DNA of 64,000 nt. Origin: Nemertoderma westbladi. Taxonomy: Eukaryota; Xenacoelomorpha; Nemertodermatida; Nemertodermatidae. The notes beneath the pieces are model-generated. The model was not told where the DNA came from. It saw nothing but the letters and a program-made list of their open reading frames with translations, and did no database searches. Every line of letters starts with the position of its first letter. Position 1 is the stretch's first letter. Of the stretch, positions 37,688-47,401 are shown piece after piece. The stretch lies in NCBI GenBank assembly GCA_032718475.1, contig JAUCBJ010002989.1:45043-109042 (forward strand), read 5' to 3'. A program made the position numbers and the translations under genes.

Positions 37688-37770
37688 TGTGGCTGTGGCT
37701 GTGGCTGTGGCTGTGGCTGTGGCTGTGGCTGTGGTTGTGGCTGTGGCTGTGGTTGTGGTTGTGGTTGTGG
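37688..37770. repeat. (GTGGCT)n hexamer microsatellite, right arm
   Basis: About 14 units, the inverted counterpart of 35697-36297, showing that the two arms have changed length independently since the element formed. Confidence 0.9.
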
Positions 37771-37836
37771 GGAGTGCCTCAGGTCTTAAATCAGAGTCTT
37801 ACAAATTCGAACGTTAACGAACAAATTCGAACGTTA

Positions 37837-37913
37837 CTGTTCCACCTTGGTGTAGTGGTTGCTTTGAAATCACATCTCCAATAGGTCGTGGGTTCGATCC
37901 TCACATGAACCAG
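37837..37913 (+). other. tRNA-like sequence in right arm
   Basis: Inverted copy of 35555-35631, with the same A and B boxes; one visible difference is ATGAACC for ATGGACC. The two copies are transcribed toward the element's outer ends, away from the core. Confidence 0.6.
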
Positions 37914-38897
37914 GGCAGTTTTTGTTCGATCGGCAATAGGCCTAACTATACAAAATGTAGTATTATTGCCTAGCAACCAATTCATAGCTACTGTATGATT
38001 TTCACTTTGAGACATTTCACCCTCTAGCAGCAGACTCGGATCTTCAGACTACTCTGTTACCCCGCAAAAAGATATAGCCTATATTGTAATAGATACCGAC
38101 TGGGGGGTCAAAATTAAGTAATAATATATCTAAAAAGTATCAAACACCTTGCCTCATGGCTCGCCCCTCAGAACTCTTAAGCAATATAGCTTCATAGTTT
38201 TTAATGAAAACTGGTAAACGAGATTTGTTACTTACGCATACCTCGCAGACTTAAGTAATTAATTATACAGTAGGTTACATCGTTTTGGGAGTAGGACCAT
38301 TGGAAACAGCGCCTTCGAAAACCTCAGTACAAATAAAATTAATAAAGATTAACAGGGTATAGCTTGTTATAATAAAACATAAATTATAATATGGTAGAAC
38401 AATTCGGGTTGTAAATAAAAACAAATTCAATAAATTTAAGATAAACTGTATATAACTTATGTATTAAATGAGGGCCTTATTTAATTATGTGCGGTTAGAC
38501 GCGCGTGGACTGCTTCGCAATACAATGCGAAAGAATGCAATCTATTGCAAGAGCAGATGTTTATTATAATTTCTTGGAAGCTGTGGGTTTGAATAATTTA
38601 AGCTCTGTGGCAGGCCCCATTCACGCAGGCCCCATTCACGCATTGATGTTTGGGTTAGTCATGCTACGGTTAATAAGAGCCCAACAACCGCAGATTATTG
38701 AGGGATGACTCGGGGCCAAACTGGGGCCACTTTATTTTCGTGAAAGGGTATATTTATGTTTTGGGTTCTGCCGCGTCTTTTTATTTCATTCTACCTTTAC
38801 CTATTGTATGGCAAAAATAATACAAATGTATTGTATATTGTGTTGTATATTTCGTTTGTTATAGTACAATTTATTCATCTCGCGTCCCTATCTGATT

Positions 38898-38946
38898 GAT
38901 TTGTATCAAATTAAATTGCCTTTGGCAACATTATTTGATACAAATC
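38898..38946. other. Subterminal hairpin, right arm
   Basis: Inverted copy of the hairpin at 34486-34534 (GATTTGTATCAAAT...ATTTGATACAAATC with a TTT loop). Confidence 0.7.
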
Positions 38947-39081
38947 GATTGATTAAACAATTAATTAATTGTTTAATCGACCAATTAATTAATTGATTAA
39001 TTAATTAATGACCTACTTAACACCCAAGGTGTGAAGTAGGACTAAACTGTCGCCGAGAGTGGCATACTATTACTACTGACA

Positions 39082-42000
39082 TTGGAGAAACGGCCCGCTC
39101 AACCGCAACCACTACAAGCTTATGCGGGAAGAACTAGAGTGGGTTGGTACTTTACTGGCCCTTCCCGTAGAACTCTCATGGAAAGGTTACCGAAAGACCA
39201 GGTATGTCAAGTGAAAGAATGGGAAGTCGAGGGCAGTGAGTTAGATGATCTAACTGAGGGAACACCATACTCCTCAGATAATGACGATGTCCACCAACTT
39301 TTCGATGAGGAGAATACCATCGATCTCCTTAAGGAAAACGAGACTTGGCAAAACCAAGTGAACTTATGTCAGCTCCTTCTTCCATCAGAGCGAGACAACT
39401 ATAACGCCGAACTTAATGATGTCATTGAACGTTATAATGCCAAGACTCGGGATGAACATGCTGTAAGATTCTTTACTCAGGAGGTTGTAGAGCCCAACTC
39501 CTACGATAAGGCCCTATCGGTGGAGGAAGAAAGAGCCAAGCAGATCCAAGCGACAACTACTCGTTTTCTTAAAGATCAAGGTAGATATGAGATCGGTCTT
39601 CCTTTCCGGAAGCGAGAACCAAAGTTCATTAACAACAGACCTTTGGCAGAGAAAAGAATTGCTCAACTACATCGACGTCTTACGGCAAATTCTTCAGCTA
39701 AAGAAATGTATCAAACGCAGTTGAAGAAGTTTATTAGCAAGGGATATGCGGAGCTAGTACCGGAAGAAACACCTATAACTGAGAGAACGTATTATTTAAC
39801 TCACCATTACGTTCCCAAACCCGGTAAACCCCATGAAGTACGAGTGGTGTTTGACGGTTCCGCCCTTTATATGGGCCAATCTCTTAATTCTGAATTGTTA
39901 CCCGGACCCAACTTACTTCAATCCTTGTTGGGAATACTATTAAGATTAAGACAATACTCCATTGCTTTCGCCTCAGATATAGAAGGCATGTTCTTACAAG
40001 TCAAAGCGCTGGATAGGGATCGAGATAGCCTACGATTTTTGTGGTGGCCTGAAGGAGACCTCAATAAGAAACCGGTGGAGTACTGGATGACCATCCAAGC
40101 CTTTGGGATAATCTCGAGCCCTTCAAACGCCTGTTCCGTAGTGCGCACTACTGCGGATGACAACCGAGACGCCTTCTCTAAAGAGGTGATCGACAATATC
40201 AAACGAGACATCTACATGGACGATAATCTGAAGTCCCTTCCATCAGTCGAAGAAGCCATTGAGGTCGCTAAAGGAACGGTAGAATGCTTAAAGAAAGGTG
40301 GATTTCGATTAACTAAATTCACCAGCAACTCCCGTGAGTTTCTGGAGTCGATCCCGGTAGAAGATCGAGGAGCAAAAGACCTGGATCTAATAAAAGATGA
40401 TCTCCCAGAAACTAAGACCCTTGGTTTGAAATGGGACACCGAAAGAGATATCCTGTTTTTCCAACTAAAACAGCGAGATAATCCAGTTCGGACTAAACGG
40501 ATTTGTTTAAGTATTCTGAGCACTTATTTCGATCCATTGGGATTTATTAGCCCAGTTATATTGATTGCTCGGAGTTTAGTACAACAAATGTGGCTTGAAA
40601 ACCACTCATGGGATGATCCACTTAAGGGAGAATTGTTAAAGAAGTGGATGAAATGGGAAGATTCTCTACCAGCCATCGAGAACTTTATAATTTCCCGTTC
40701 ATATTTTGGTCATGTTCTCCCTACGTATTCCTATCAACTCCATGTGTTTGGAGATGCCAGCGATATGGGAATAGGTATAGTAGCCTACCTAAGGGTGGAA
40801 ACTACGGACGGAATCAAAGTCGCCTTGGTTACCTCTAAGGCACTGATAAACAACAAGTTGAAAGTTCCTCGAGCGGAGTTAAAGGCGGCGCTATACGCTA
40901 CAGCCATCGGCCGGAATGTAACAGAACAGATCGACTATCCACTGGAGAAAACTGTCTATTGGACCGACGCTTTACTCGTGTTGGAGTATATAACCAATGA
41001 AGTCTGTCAGTTCAGCGTCTTCGTTACCAACAGAGTAGCCATTATACTCAGTCGCACAACGATGGATCAATGGAGACATTGCCCCGGAACGATTAATCCA
41101 GCAGACATCGCCTCCAGGGGAGCAACTCCACAAGAACTGGTAGACACTCCAGACTGGTTAGGTGGACCCGACTTCCTTTACAAAGAAGAAGAAGAATGGC
41201 CTCCTCATCTTACTACCACAGAGATTAGACAAGCCAAGGGAGCGGAGAAAGTCAAACCTAAAACTCGGGCGAGTAAATCGAAGTTATTCAAACCCATGGT
41301 AGATCTGTCTGTACTACATATTTCCGGAGACGACGCTTTGGATCAGAAACCCACAGCCACAAATAAACTTGTTGTGGAAATCCGTGAGAAGGATTGGAAA
41401 TCTGGAATACCAGACGTCTCGCAAGGACTCTCACCTCTTCTGCAGAGAGCGATACATCACTACAGTTCCTGGAATCGGCTCTGTAAGGCCGTTACATATT
41501 TAAAGAGATGTTTTCACCATCACTACTCCAGGATGAAGGCCAAAGGTGATACTGCTCCAGTAACATCAGTGCAGGTCCATGTTATTAAAGATCTTCCCAA
41601 ATATAAGATACCCGACAGGTTTCTGAAGGAGAAGATCAGTTATCAGGAGCATGAAGAAACCATCAAGCAGATGCTGAGACTCCTGCAATGCTATGAGGAT
41701 TCCGATAAGTATTTCCTGTTGTTGAGAAATCCACAGATGCGCTTAAGGGATCGTTTCTCTAGCACAATGATAGATGGGTTGATACGTGTTGGAGGAAGAT
41801 TAACGAATGCTCCATTATCCTTTGACACTAAGTTTCCCATACTCATTAGAAATCTTGAAATACAAGTCAAGATGATTGTAGACGTTCACAGCAAACTTTA
41901 TCATGCTGGTAGGGAACGAGTTCTTAGCGAAATTCGAACTCGCTATTATTTTTATAAACCCCGTAGAGCTCTGAACCAAGTTCTTAGGAACTGCATACCC

Positions 42001-43098
42001 TGTAGGAAAGCATTCAGTAGGCCTTTAACACAGCGAGAGGCAGAATTACCTAGGGAACGAGTAAGCTTCTATGAACCACCCTTTACTAATACCGGTGTGG
42101 ATTTATTTGGCCCTATTGAAGTATATCGTGCTAGGACTATAGTCAAGAGATGGTGTGTCATCTTTGTTTGTATGACTTGTAGAGCTATCCATCTCGACAT
42201 GGTGAACGATTTATCTACCAACAGCTTTCTATTAAGCTTACGACGACAGATCGCTCGCTTTGGCACTAGTAACACGATGAGATCTGATAAGGGAACAAAC
42301 TTTATTGGTGCCAACAATGAAATCAAAGCTTACGTCAAAGATTGGAACCAAAGACAGGTGGACGATCAGCTACGAGTAACAGCGTCTAGCTGGACCTTCA
42401 ACGCCGCCGACGCCCCTTGGTGGGGAGGAAGTTGGGAGAGATTAATAAGAAGTGTGAAGACAGCATTTCACTTTATAGTGCCTTGCCGCGCGTATCTCAC
42501 CGACGAACTTTTGCGGACGTTAATGGAGGAAATCGCCGCCTATCTCAACGAGAGACCGCTTATGCCAGTCTCATCGAGTCCCGATTCCCTGGAAGCGCTA
42601 ACACCCGCACATTTCCTACTGAAGAAACCTGTAGCCATGCTCCCACAATCGGAAATCACAGACGGAGACGAATACTGCCGGCAAACTTGGCAACTCATGC
42701 AGTTGTTATCCCGTCGTTTCGCTGACCATTTCGAAAAACATTATCTGCCCACGCTACAACTTCGAACTAAGTGGTTTGCGCAGCAAGAAAACGTCAGCGC
42801 TGGAGACATGGTTCTTATTGTGGATGTAGATCTTCCACGTAAGCGGTGGCAGACAGGTCGTATCATCGAGACTCACATCTCGGATGACGGTTTGGTGCGA
42901 TCGGTAGAACTCGTCGTCATGCGACGTAACTTCAAGAAACCGGGAATTGTCTTCGAGACACAGCAGCTCAATCGCCCAGTTGGTCGCTTATGTTTACTGG
43001 AAAGAGACAGAGAACTCTCCGGAAACTATGGGAGGCAAGATACTCTTCCCACGACCACCTCCCTAATCCAACAAACATCTAGGGACTCCCCAACTTAA
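39082..43098 (+). CDS. BEL/Pao Pol: RT, RNase H, integrase (5' partial)
   Basis: 1338 codons without a break, beginning at the truncation (the first codon is TTG, not a real start). The linker after the protease is followed by reverse transcriptase, with the first catalytic Asp in FASDIEGMF and the active site YMDD at residues 378-381 or so. Next come the Peptidase_A17-type region and RNase H (FGDASD near 558, RAELKA, YWTDALLV). An H2C2 zinc finger (HSKLYH near 936, then CIPC) leads to an integrase core with VDLFGPI (about 1006), RSDKGTNF and the WWGGSWERLI motif (about 1113). A DUF5641-type C-terminus (GDMVLIVDVDLPRKRW) ends it. All catalytic residues that can be checked are present. Stop is TAA 43096-43098. 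Gag is lost in this copy, so it is not autonomous as it stands, but its enzymes look intact. Confidence 0.95.
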   Translation: MEKRPAQPQPLQAYAGRTRVGWYFTGPSRRTLMERLPKDQVCQVKEWEVEGSELDDLTEGTPYSSDNDDVHQLFDEENTIDLLKENETWQNQVNLCQLLLPSERDNYNAELNDVIERYNAKTRDEHAVRFFTQEVVEPNSYDKALSVEEERAKQIQATTTRFLKDQGRYEIGLPFRKREPKFINNRPLAEKRIAQLHRRLTANSSAKEMYQTQLKKFISKGYAELVPEETPITERTYYLTHHYVPKPGKPHEVRVVFDGSALYMGQSLNSELLPGPNLLQSLLGILLRLRQYSIAFASDIEGMFLQVKALDRDRDSLRFLWWPEGDLNKKPVEYWMTIQAFGIISSPSNACSVVRTTADDNRDAFSKEVIDNIKRDIYMDDNLKSLPSVEEAIEVAKGTVECLKKGGFRLTKFTSNSREFLESIPVEDRGAKDLDLIKDDLPETKTLGLKWDTERDILFFQLKQRDNPVRTKRICLSILSTYFDPLGFISPVILIARSLVQQMWLENHSWDDPLKGELLKKWMKWEDSLPAIENFIISRSYFGHVLPTYSYQLHVFGDASDMGIGIVAYLRVETTDGIKVALVTSKALINNKLKVPRAELKAALYATAIGRNVTEQIDYPLEKTVYWTDALLVLEYITNEVCQFSVFVTNRVAIILSRTTMDQWRHCPGTINPADIASRGATPQELVDTPDWLGGPDFLYKEEEEWPPHLTTTEIRQAKGAEKVKPKTRASKSKLFKPMVDLSVLHISGDDALDQKPTATNKLVVEIREKDWKSGIPDVSQGLSPLLQRAIHHYSSWNRLCKAVTYLKRCFHHHYSRMKAKGDTAPVTSVQVHVIKDLPKYKIPDRFLKEKISYQEHEETIKQMLRLLQCYEDSDKYFLLLRNPQMRLRDRFSSTMIDGLIRVGGRLTNAPLSFDTKFPILIRNLEIQVKMIVDVHSKLYHAGRERVLSEIRTRYYFYKPRRALNQVLRNCIPCRKAFSRPLTQREAELPRERVSFYEPPFTNTGVDLFGPIEVYRARTIVKRWCVIFVCMTCRAIHLDMVNDLSTNSFLLSLRRQIARFGTSNTMRSDKGTNFIGANNEIKAYVKDWNQRQVDDQLRVTASSWTFNAADAPWWGGSWERLIRSVKTAFHFIVPCRAYLTDELLRTLMEEIAAYLNERPLMPVSSSPDSLEALTPAHFLLKKPVAMLPQSEITDGDEYCRQTWQLMQLLSRRFADHFEKHYLPTLQLRTKWFAQQENVSAGDMVLIVDVDLPRKRWQTGRIIETHISDDGLVRSVELVVMRRNFKKPGIVFETQQLNRPVGRLCLLERDRELSGNYGRQDTLPTTTSLIQQTSRDSPT

Positions 43099-44720
43099 CA
43101 ACGGCTGGAGTGGGTGTATGACTAGATTTTTTTTTTGTTTTATTCTTTTATATTTATGTATATATTATTACGTAATTTTATTATAATCGTTTTCTTTAAT
43201 TTTATTTAGTAGAATGTTATTTTAGCGATTATTTAGTAGATTAGTGCAATATATTCGCGTTTATTACGTAATTACTTATATTATATATTTAGTGCGACGG
43301 CGAGAAACAATTCTTTTTCTCTTTCCTTGCTGCCCGTATTACATTACGAATACGTAACTACAGTAAGATGAAATGTCCGTACTTATTAAAGTACAATAAA
43401 GCCACTTCTATATTCAAGTATTATTGGTAGGCAGAGTATTAGGAATGCAAAGTTCAGATCCTCGTGTCTCGGCTAAACCAAGCTCTGGGTAGACCTTGGA
43501 AACGACTTGCCTCTTCACACTGACATTGCTTCGTGCGATATTGCTCTCATACCGTATATTAAGTAATACATATAGTAGCGTGATGTCCCTTTAACAGTAG
43601 CGTATAACGCAAAATAAATCTGTTAAACCCTTTGACCATCTGCAATTCTAGTTGATTAAGATATCGCGGCACCCACCGATATACTTGAAAGACAAAATTC
43701 TAGAATCAGTGGTTAACGTCCCCAGGCAAGTTCTGGAATAAACTGGTGCCCATCCTAAATATTAATTATTAATATTTACAAAATCTGTCAAATATCAGAT
43801 CCTTTAAAATTCTAGTCGATTAAGATATCGTAGCACTTACCGATACTCTTAAAAAGACAAAATTCCTAGAATCAAGGATCCCAGTCCCCAGACACGTTCT
43901 GGAATAAAATTGTGTCTATTTAACATTAAATAATAAAATTTACGGGAATAAATTTAAATTCAGATATTTTAATGAATTTAATAAATTGTCATTTTATACA
44001 ATTTATAACATTCCCAAAATTCCATTAATTAATAGATCATGGGAGCGGAGATTCACTCTATTAAGTGTATTTGTGTGCGAGAATCTCCAATATATAGTCA
44101 ATAGCCGATAAAATTCATAAAATCATATATAGAGAGGATATTGACAATTAAAGAATTACTATTAAATAGCTTCCCAGATCTGTATGCATGAGAATTACCC
44201 TAATTCTACCGCTAGCTTTCCATAATGTCACCATGGCAACAACCACGCTAGAATTAGAAGTGAGTTAAAAGAACAATAGAAGGCTTGCCCCATTGAATAG
44301 CATAGGGAATAAATAGCGCACTACTAGTATCCAAGGATACATAATAAATAAAGTGACATTCTGGAAGGTACTGACAAATGGCCCGAATGTATACAGTTTA
44401 TGGCAGTTGTGTTGAATTTGTGCGTTCATAGGTGAATGTTACTGCTAAAGTGTGTTTACAGTAGCTAGTCGCAATTGTGAAAGTAACCCTAACTCTCCAG
44501 AAAGGACCTGAAGTACATCTAAGCCTTTGGGACGGACAGTGGAGTGACTTGTGCCGGTTATCGTTGTCGTTGTGTAGCTACATCGTTGGCGAAAGCACAG
44601 CGACGACGGTACATCGGCGCTGAGGATCTTGCACTGTCCGGGGGCAAAAGAGGGGTAGGCAGCGACGCCCGCTAGCCTAATATATAAACTCATTATAATA
44701 TTGATAAACTCATAGCAGAT
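43099..44720 (+). other. Spacer between pol and ORF3, copy 2
   Basis: 1.6 kb of AT-rich noncoding sequence, homologous to 24421-26054 of copy 1 in inverted orientation. It contains a diverged approximately 167-bp tandem duplication. The last 50 bases (AATATATAAACTC near 44678-44690) could supply a TATA element for a separate ORF3 transcript. Confidence 0.7.
43636..43970. repeat. 167-bp tandem duplication in the spacer
   Basis: Two diverged copies share GATTAAGATATCG, CACTTACCGATA/CACCCACCGATA, AAGACAAAATTC and GTTCTGGAATAAA in the same order at offsets of about 165 bp. The same pair is present in copy 1 (about 25200-25520). Confidence 0.75.
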
Positions 44721-45542
44721 ATGACTGAGTTGATAGAAGATGATCTCGGTATTAGGGAGCGATATACTCTACCTTTACAAGCGTTTGTCGATAGCTTGAT
44801 ACGCGGAGACGCTGGTCCAACTACTACGGAGGATGATGGTCGTTATATCGAACCGCCAATGTCCCAGGAGCAACTTACGCGTGAATTGGATTATAGAAAG
44901 TTCACCGCTCGCTATACGCATCGTAATGGTACGTATATGGACTTCTTAACTACTGGCCATCCTATCGATTTACACGATACGGACAATGTAGACACCGAAA
45001 GGGAAATGGTTTTATTTAAATATCATACCCAGCGGAGTCGGAACGATAAACCGAGAATAGAACACGAGAACTCTATTCGAAACAAACTCGAAAGGGAAGA
45101 CGTTGAAGAGCCGGATAAACGCAGCGACTTCAACGATTATCTGGAATTCCTGAGAGAGACATATCTCAATATTGCCAGTCAACAAAATCTCGAAACTCGA
45201 TATCCCCAAGGGATACATCATGATCCTATGATAGAACTCAAACGACTCTATTTCACTATGATGTATCTTACCGCCGATCGACCGCTACCTGTCGTCCCAG
45301 ATAGCTTCGAACAGATGGAGGAATATTGTAAAACTGGAGAACGATCACCCGCGTTTCCCCTGCAGGACGTGCGTCTTTGGTATTACTGCGACGAATGCCC
45401 TAGACCCAATCAGCAAACGGAAAGACATAAACATCTGCGGAGACGTTGCGCTAACACAGTTTTACACGATATACTTATGGGAGTTTCGAGCGAAACCTGT
45501 TCGACGTATCCCCTACGGTCGCTCGACTCAAACGATCCTTGA
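44721..45542 (+). CDS. BEL/Pao ORF3 segment A, zinc-finger protein
   Basis: 273 codons from ATG 44721, 20 nt after the TTGATAAACTC motif shared with copy 1. It is hydrophilic, acidic and mostly helical, with no signal peptide or membrane span. Near the end lies a possible zinc site, CDEC...KHLRRRC (CX2CX11HX4C, 45387-45449). The natural frame shifts just after this: in copy 1 the next residues continue directly into segment B, whereas here one base is missing in about 45450-45470, so the last 25 or so codons are out of frame and end at TGA 45540-45542. The family is not recognised. No env-like property is seen. Confidence 0.75.
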   Translation: MTELIEDDLGIRERYTLPLQAFVDSLIRGDAGPTTTEDDGRYIEPPMSQEQLTRELDYRKFTARYTHRNGTYMDFLTTGHPIDLHDTDNVDTEREMVLFKYHTQRSRNDKPRIEHENSIRNKLEREDVEEPDKRSDFNDYLEFLRETYLNIASQQNLETRYPQGIHHDPMIELKRLYFTMMYLTADRPLPVVPDSFEQMEEYCKTGERSPAFPLQDVRLWYYCDECPRPNQQTERHKHLRRRCANTVLHDILMGVSSETCSTYPLRSLDSNDP

Positions 45543-45550
45543 ACAAACCA

Positions 45551-47401
45551 ATGATCAGAGTTCCAGAATACTCGGTCAGACCTCCTCATTCCTCAATTAG
45601 ACCTCAGACTCTTGATCCTAATAGTATCACGGATCCTCCCGAACTGTACTCACTGTTCAAAGATCTAGTGTTACCCGAACAGGTGATCGGTGGTACTCCG
45701 GTAGTAGGCTCACTAGATATTCGCCAACCCTACCTAACTGGATTGGGACGCGGTCATCTAATATCGCCGTTTAACCCACACAACCGTCCCGGCTTCACCT
45801 CGATACAACCCGTTACGGAAGTCGAAGAGAGCGTCGTACGAAACGCGTTAGACGCTATTCGGCAGAAAATCGGAAAAGGAACTTACGATTGTTTGGAGAA
45901 ACGTAAATTGCAACAACAAGTCCAAGCGGTGAAGGAATTAGCTTTACCCCAGTTCGATAGAGAAATACAAAATCTCGAAGAGGACATCGAACGTGGACGA
46001 ACCTACTCTTTACAAGAGTTCCTAGATGAGCGTCTAAAACAACAAGCGGAGGAAAATCAGCTCGAGGAGAGACATATAGAACTAGATGAGAGAGAAGAAG
46101 CAGCTTTAGCTCAACCCGAAGCTCAAATCCTTATGACGGATCTCTACTCTAAAACCATCCTTCATCCCTCGATGGTTCCCCATTTCGGAGACAAACTCTT
46201 TGCAACGATACAACCCCAACCGGTTGATATCAACCTAAGATCTAGAGAGCTTATCGCTGACGCTCCCATGTTGCAACGTCCACCCATCGAAGCCGCTCGT
46301 GTAGATGGTATACTCGTTGAACCTCCGGACAATAGAGCGGATCTTGTCCGTCGCATGGTACACGATGTAAACATACGCGCTAGACCTTTACCGAACTCGT
46401 TTTATGGGATCAAAGATCACCCTTATTACGTTAACCTAACACAATATTACATGGTAAAACCGGAAGATCCTACACATAGTCTGAGGTTTCTGCCACTCAT
46501 AAATCCTCTCGATCATGTCGAACTCGAACAACTGCATAAACATCTGGATCAGTTGGTTAAAATAAACTCATTTCGGAAACCATACAACGTTTCCAGAATA
46601 GAGAAAGAAACAATACCTCCGTATAATCTTGATGGATTCATCAAAACTCGTTTAGTACACTGGAATCTTGACGTGTTATTCAAGGAGGAAAGAATACAAC
46701 GATATGGAGATGTGGAAACATATACCACACAATATTTAAAGTATAGAGACTTACCTAATGCTAGCAAATGCGCTACCTTGTGGCATCCTGTGGGAATGAC
46801 TCTCGAAAACGCCACTAAAGAGTGGAAAGAGACTCTTAACGTTATCGAGATGTATGGAGTTGTCACCTACGACAACGAAGGTAGCGTTCCGGTGGGAGAA
46901 CTGGGAACTACGCGGATGATACACATACGAGGACTCGCTGGTTCTACCCACGTATTTACTCGAGCGTGTTCCGATGTGATTGATTATTCTTTTGAAACTC
47001 TTACTGAGACACAAAAGAGACTCCGACATGGACAATTCGAGCTCGCGCAGCGTTACGTCGCCGACACCGAGCGCAAACCGGCCATGGGTATCGATGGATC
47101 GATGTTACCCCAACCCGTGCTCGAGATGTTGTTTAACGAAAGAATCCTTAAAATCGGCTCGGCTGTTTATGGAGATCTACAAAACGACTTTCGGAATATG
47201 GAAAACATTCCATACCCTTTCGTGGATACTCAGCTGATTGCTCCCTGGGCAGAAGGCCGAGGTTTCTTCCGCACTATGTATGCCAATACACCCAGCGGCA
47301 TTACCAAAGTACAACGAACCTCCATCGGACATCTTGCCTTTCAAGAATACGGATGGAATTTCAAGGTTGGAAATCCTATAAATTACCAACAAGTATATTG
47401 A
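45551..47401 (+). CDS. BEL/Pao ORF3 segment B, coiled-coil part
   Basis: Open from about 45455, where it continues segment A after the lost base, to TGA 47399-47401; the first ATG is at 45551. The N-terminal 100 residues are proline-rich (RVPEYSVRPPHS), followed by a strong coiled coil at about 90-200 (EKRKLQQQVQAVKEL to EERHIELDEREE). A mixed, globular-looking region of 400 residues follows, with aromatic and charged residues (HPYYVNLTQYYMV, FPYPFVDTQLIAPW-like stretches). There is no transmembrane helix, no signal peptide and no known catalytic signature that can be recognised. It is separated from segment C by a single in-frame TGA. It resembles a structural or assembly protein more than an enzyme, which is inference only. 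Confidence 0.75.
   Translation: MIRVPEYSVRPPHSSIRPQTLDPNSITDPPELYSLFKDLVLPEQVIGGTPVVGSLDIRQPYLTGLGRGHLISPFNPHNRPGFTSIQPVTEVEESVVRNALDAIRQKIGKGTYDCLEKRKLQQQVQAVKELALPQFDREIQNLEEDIERGRTYSLQEFLDERLKQQAEENQLEERHIELDEREEAALAQPEAQILMTDLYSKTILHPSMVPHFGDKLFATIQPQPVDINLRSRELIADAPMLQRPPIEAARVDGILVEPPDNRADLVRRMVHDVNIRARPLPNSFYGIKDHPYYVNLTQYYMVKPEDPTHSLRFLPLINPLDHVELEQLHKHLDQLVKINSFRKPYNVSRIEKETIPPYNLDGFIKTRLVHWNLDVLFKEERIQRYGDVETYTTQYLKYRDLPNASKCATLWHPVGMTLENATKEWKETLNVIEMYGVVTYDNEGSVPVGELGTTRMIHIRGLAGSTHVFTRACSDVIDYSFETLTETQKRLRHGQFELAQRYVADTERKPAMGIDGSMLPQPVLEMLFNERILKIGSAVYGDLQNDFRNMENIPYPFVDTQLIAPWAEGRGFFRTMYANTPSGITKVQRTSIGHLAFQEYGWNFKVGNPINYQQVY

Larger units (their letters stand above)
34354..39077. 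mobile_element. Long-TIR palindromic DNA element
   Basis: A 4.7-kb element with matching inverted ends: AGTAGTAATGGTTTACC at the left, and the reverse complement of the right end reads AGTAGTAATAGTATGCC; both continue into CGGCGACAGTTTAGTCC. The arms cover 34354-36424 and 37564-39077, leaving a 1.1-kb core with one gene. No transposase, integrase or polymerase is visible, so it is probably non-autonomous. The superfamily is not recognised; Polinton-like, foldback or another long-TIR type are possible. The left neighbour is satellite and the right neighbour is the interior of a BEL/Pao gag-pol, so no target duplication can be seen. Confidence 0.85.
37564..39077 (-). repeat. Right terminal inverted repeat
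   Basis: 1514 bp, the inverted copy of 34354-36424 with few substitutions. It is shorter mainly because its hexamer tract has about 14 units instead of about 100. Confidence 0.85.
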
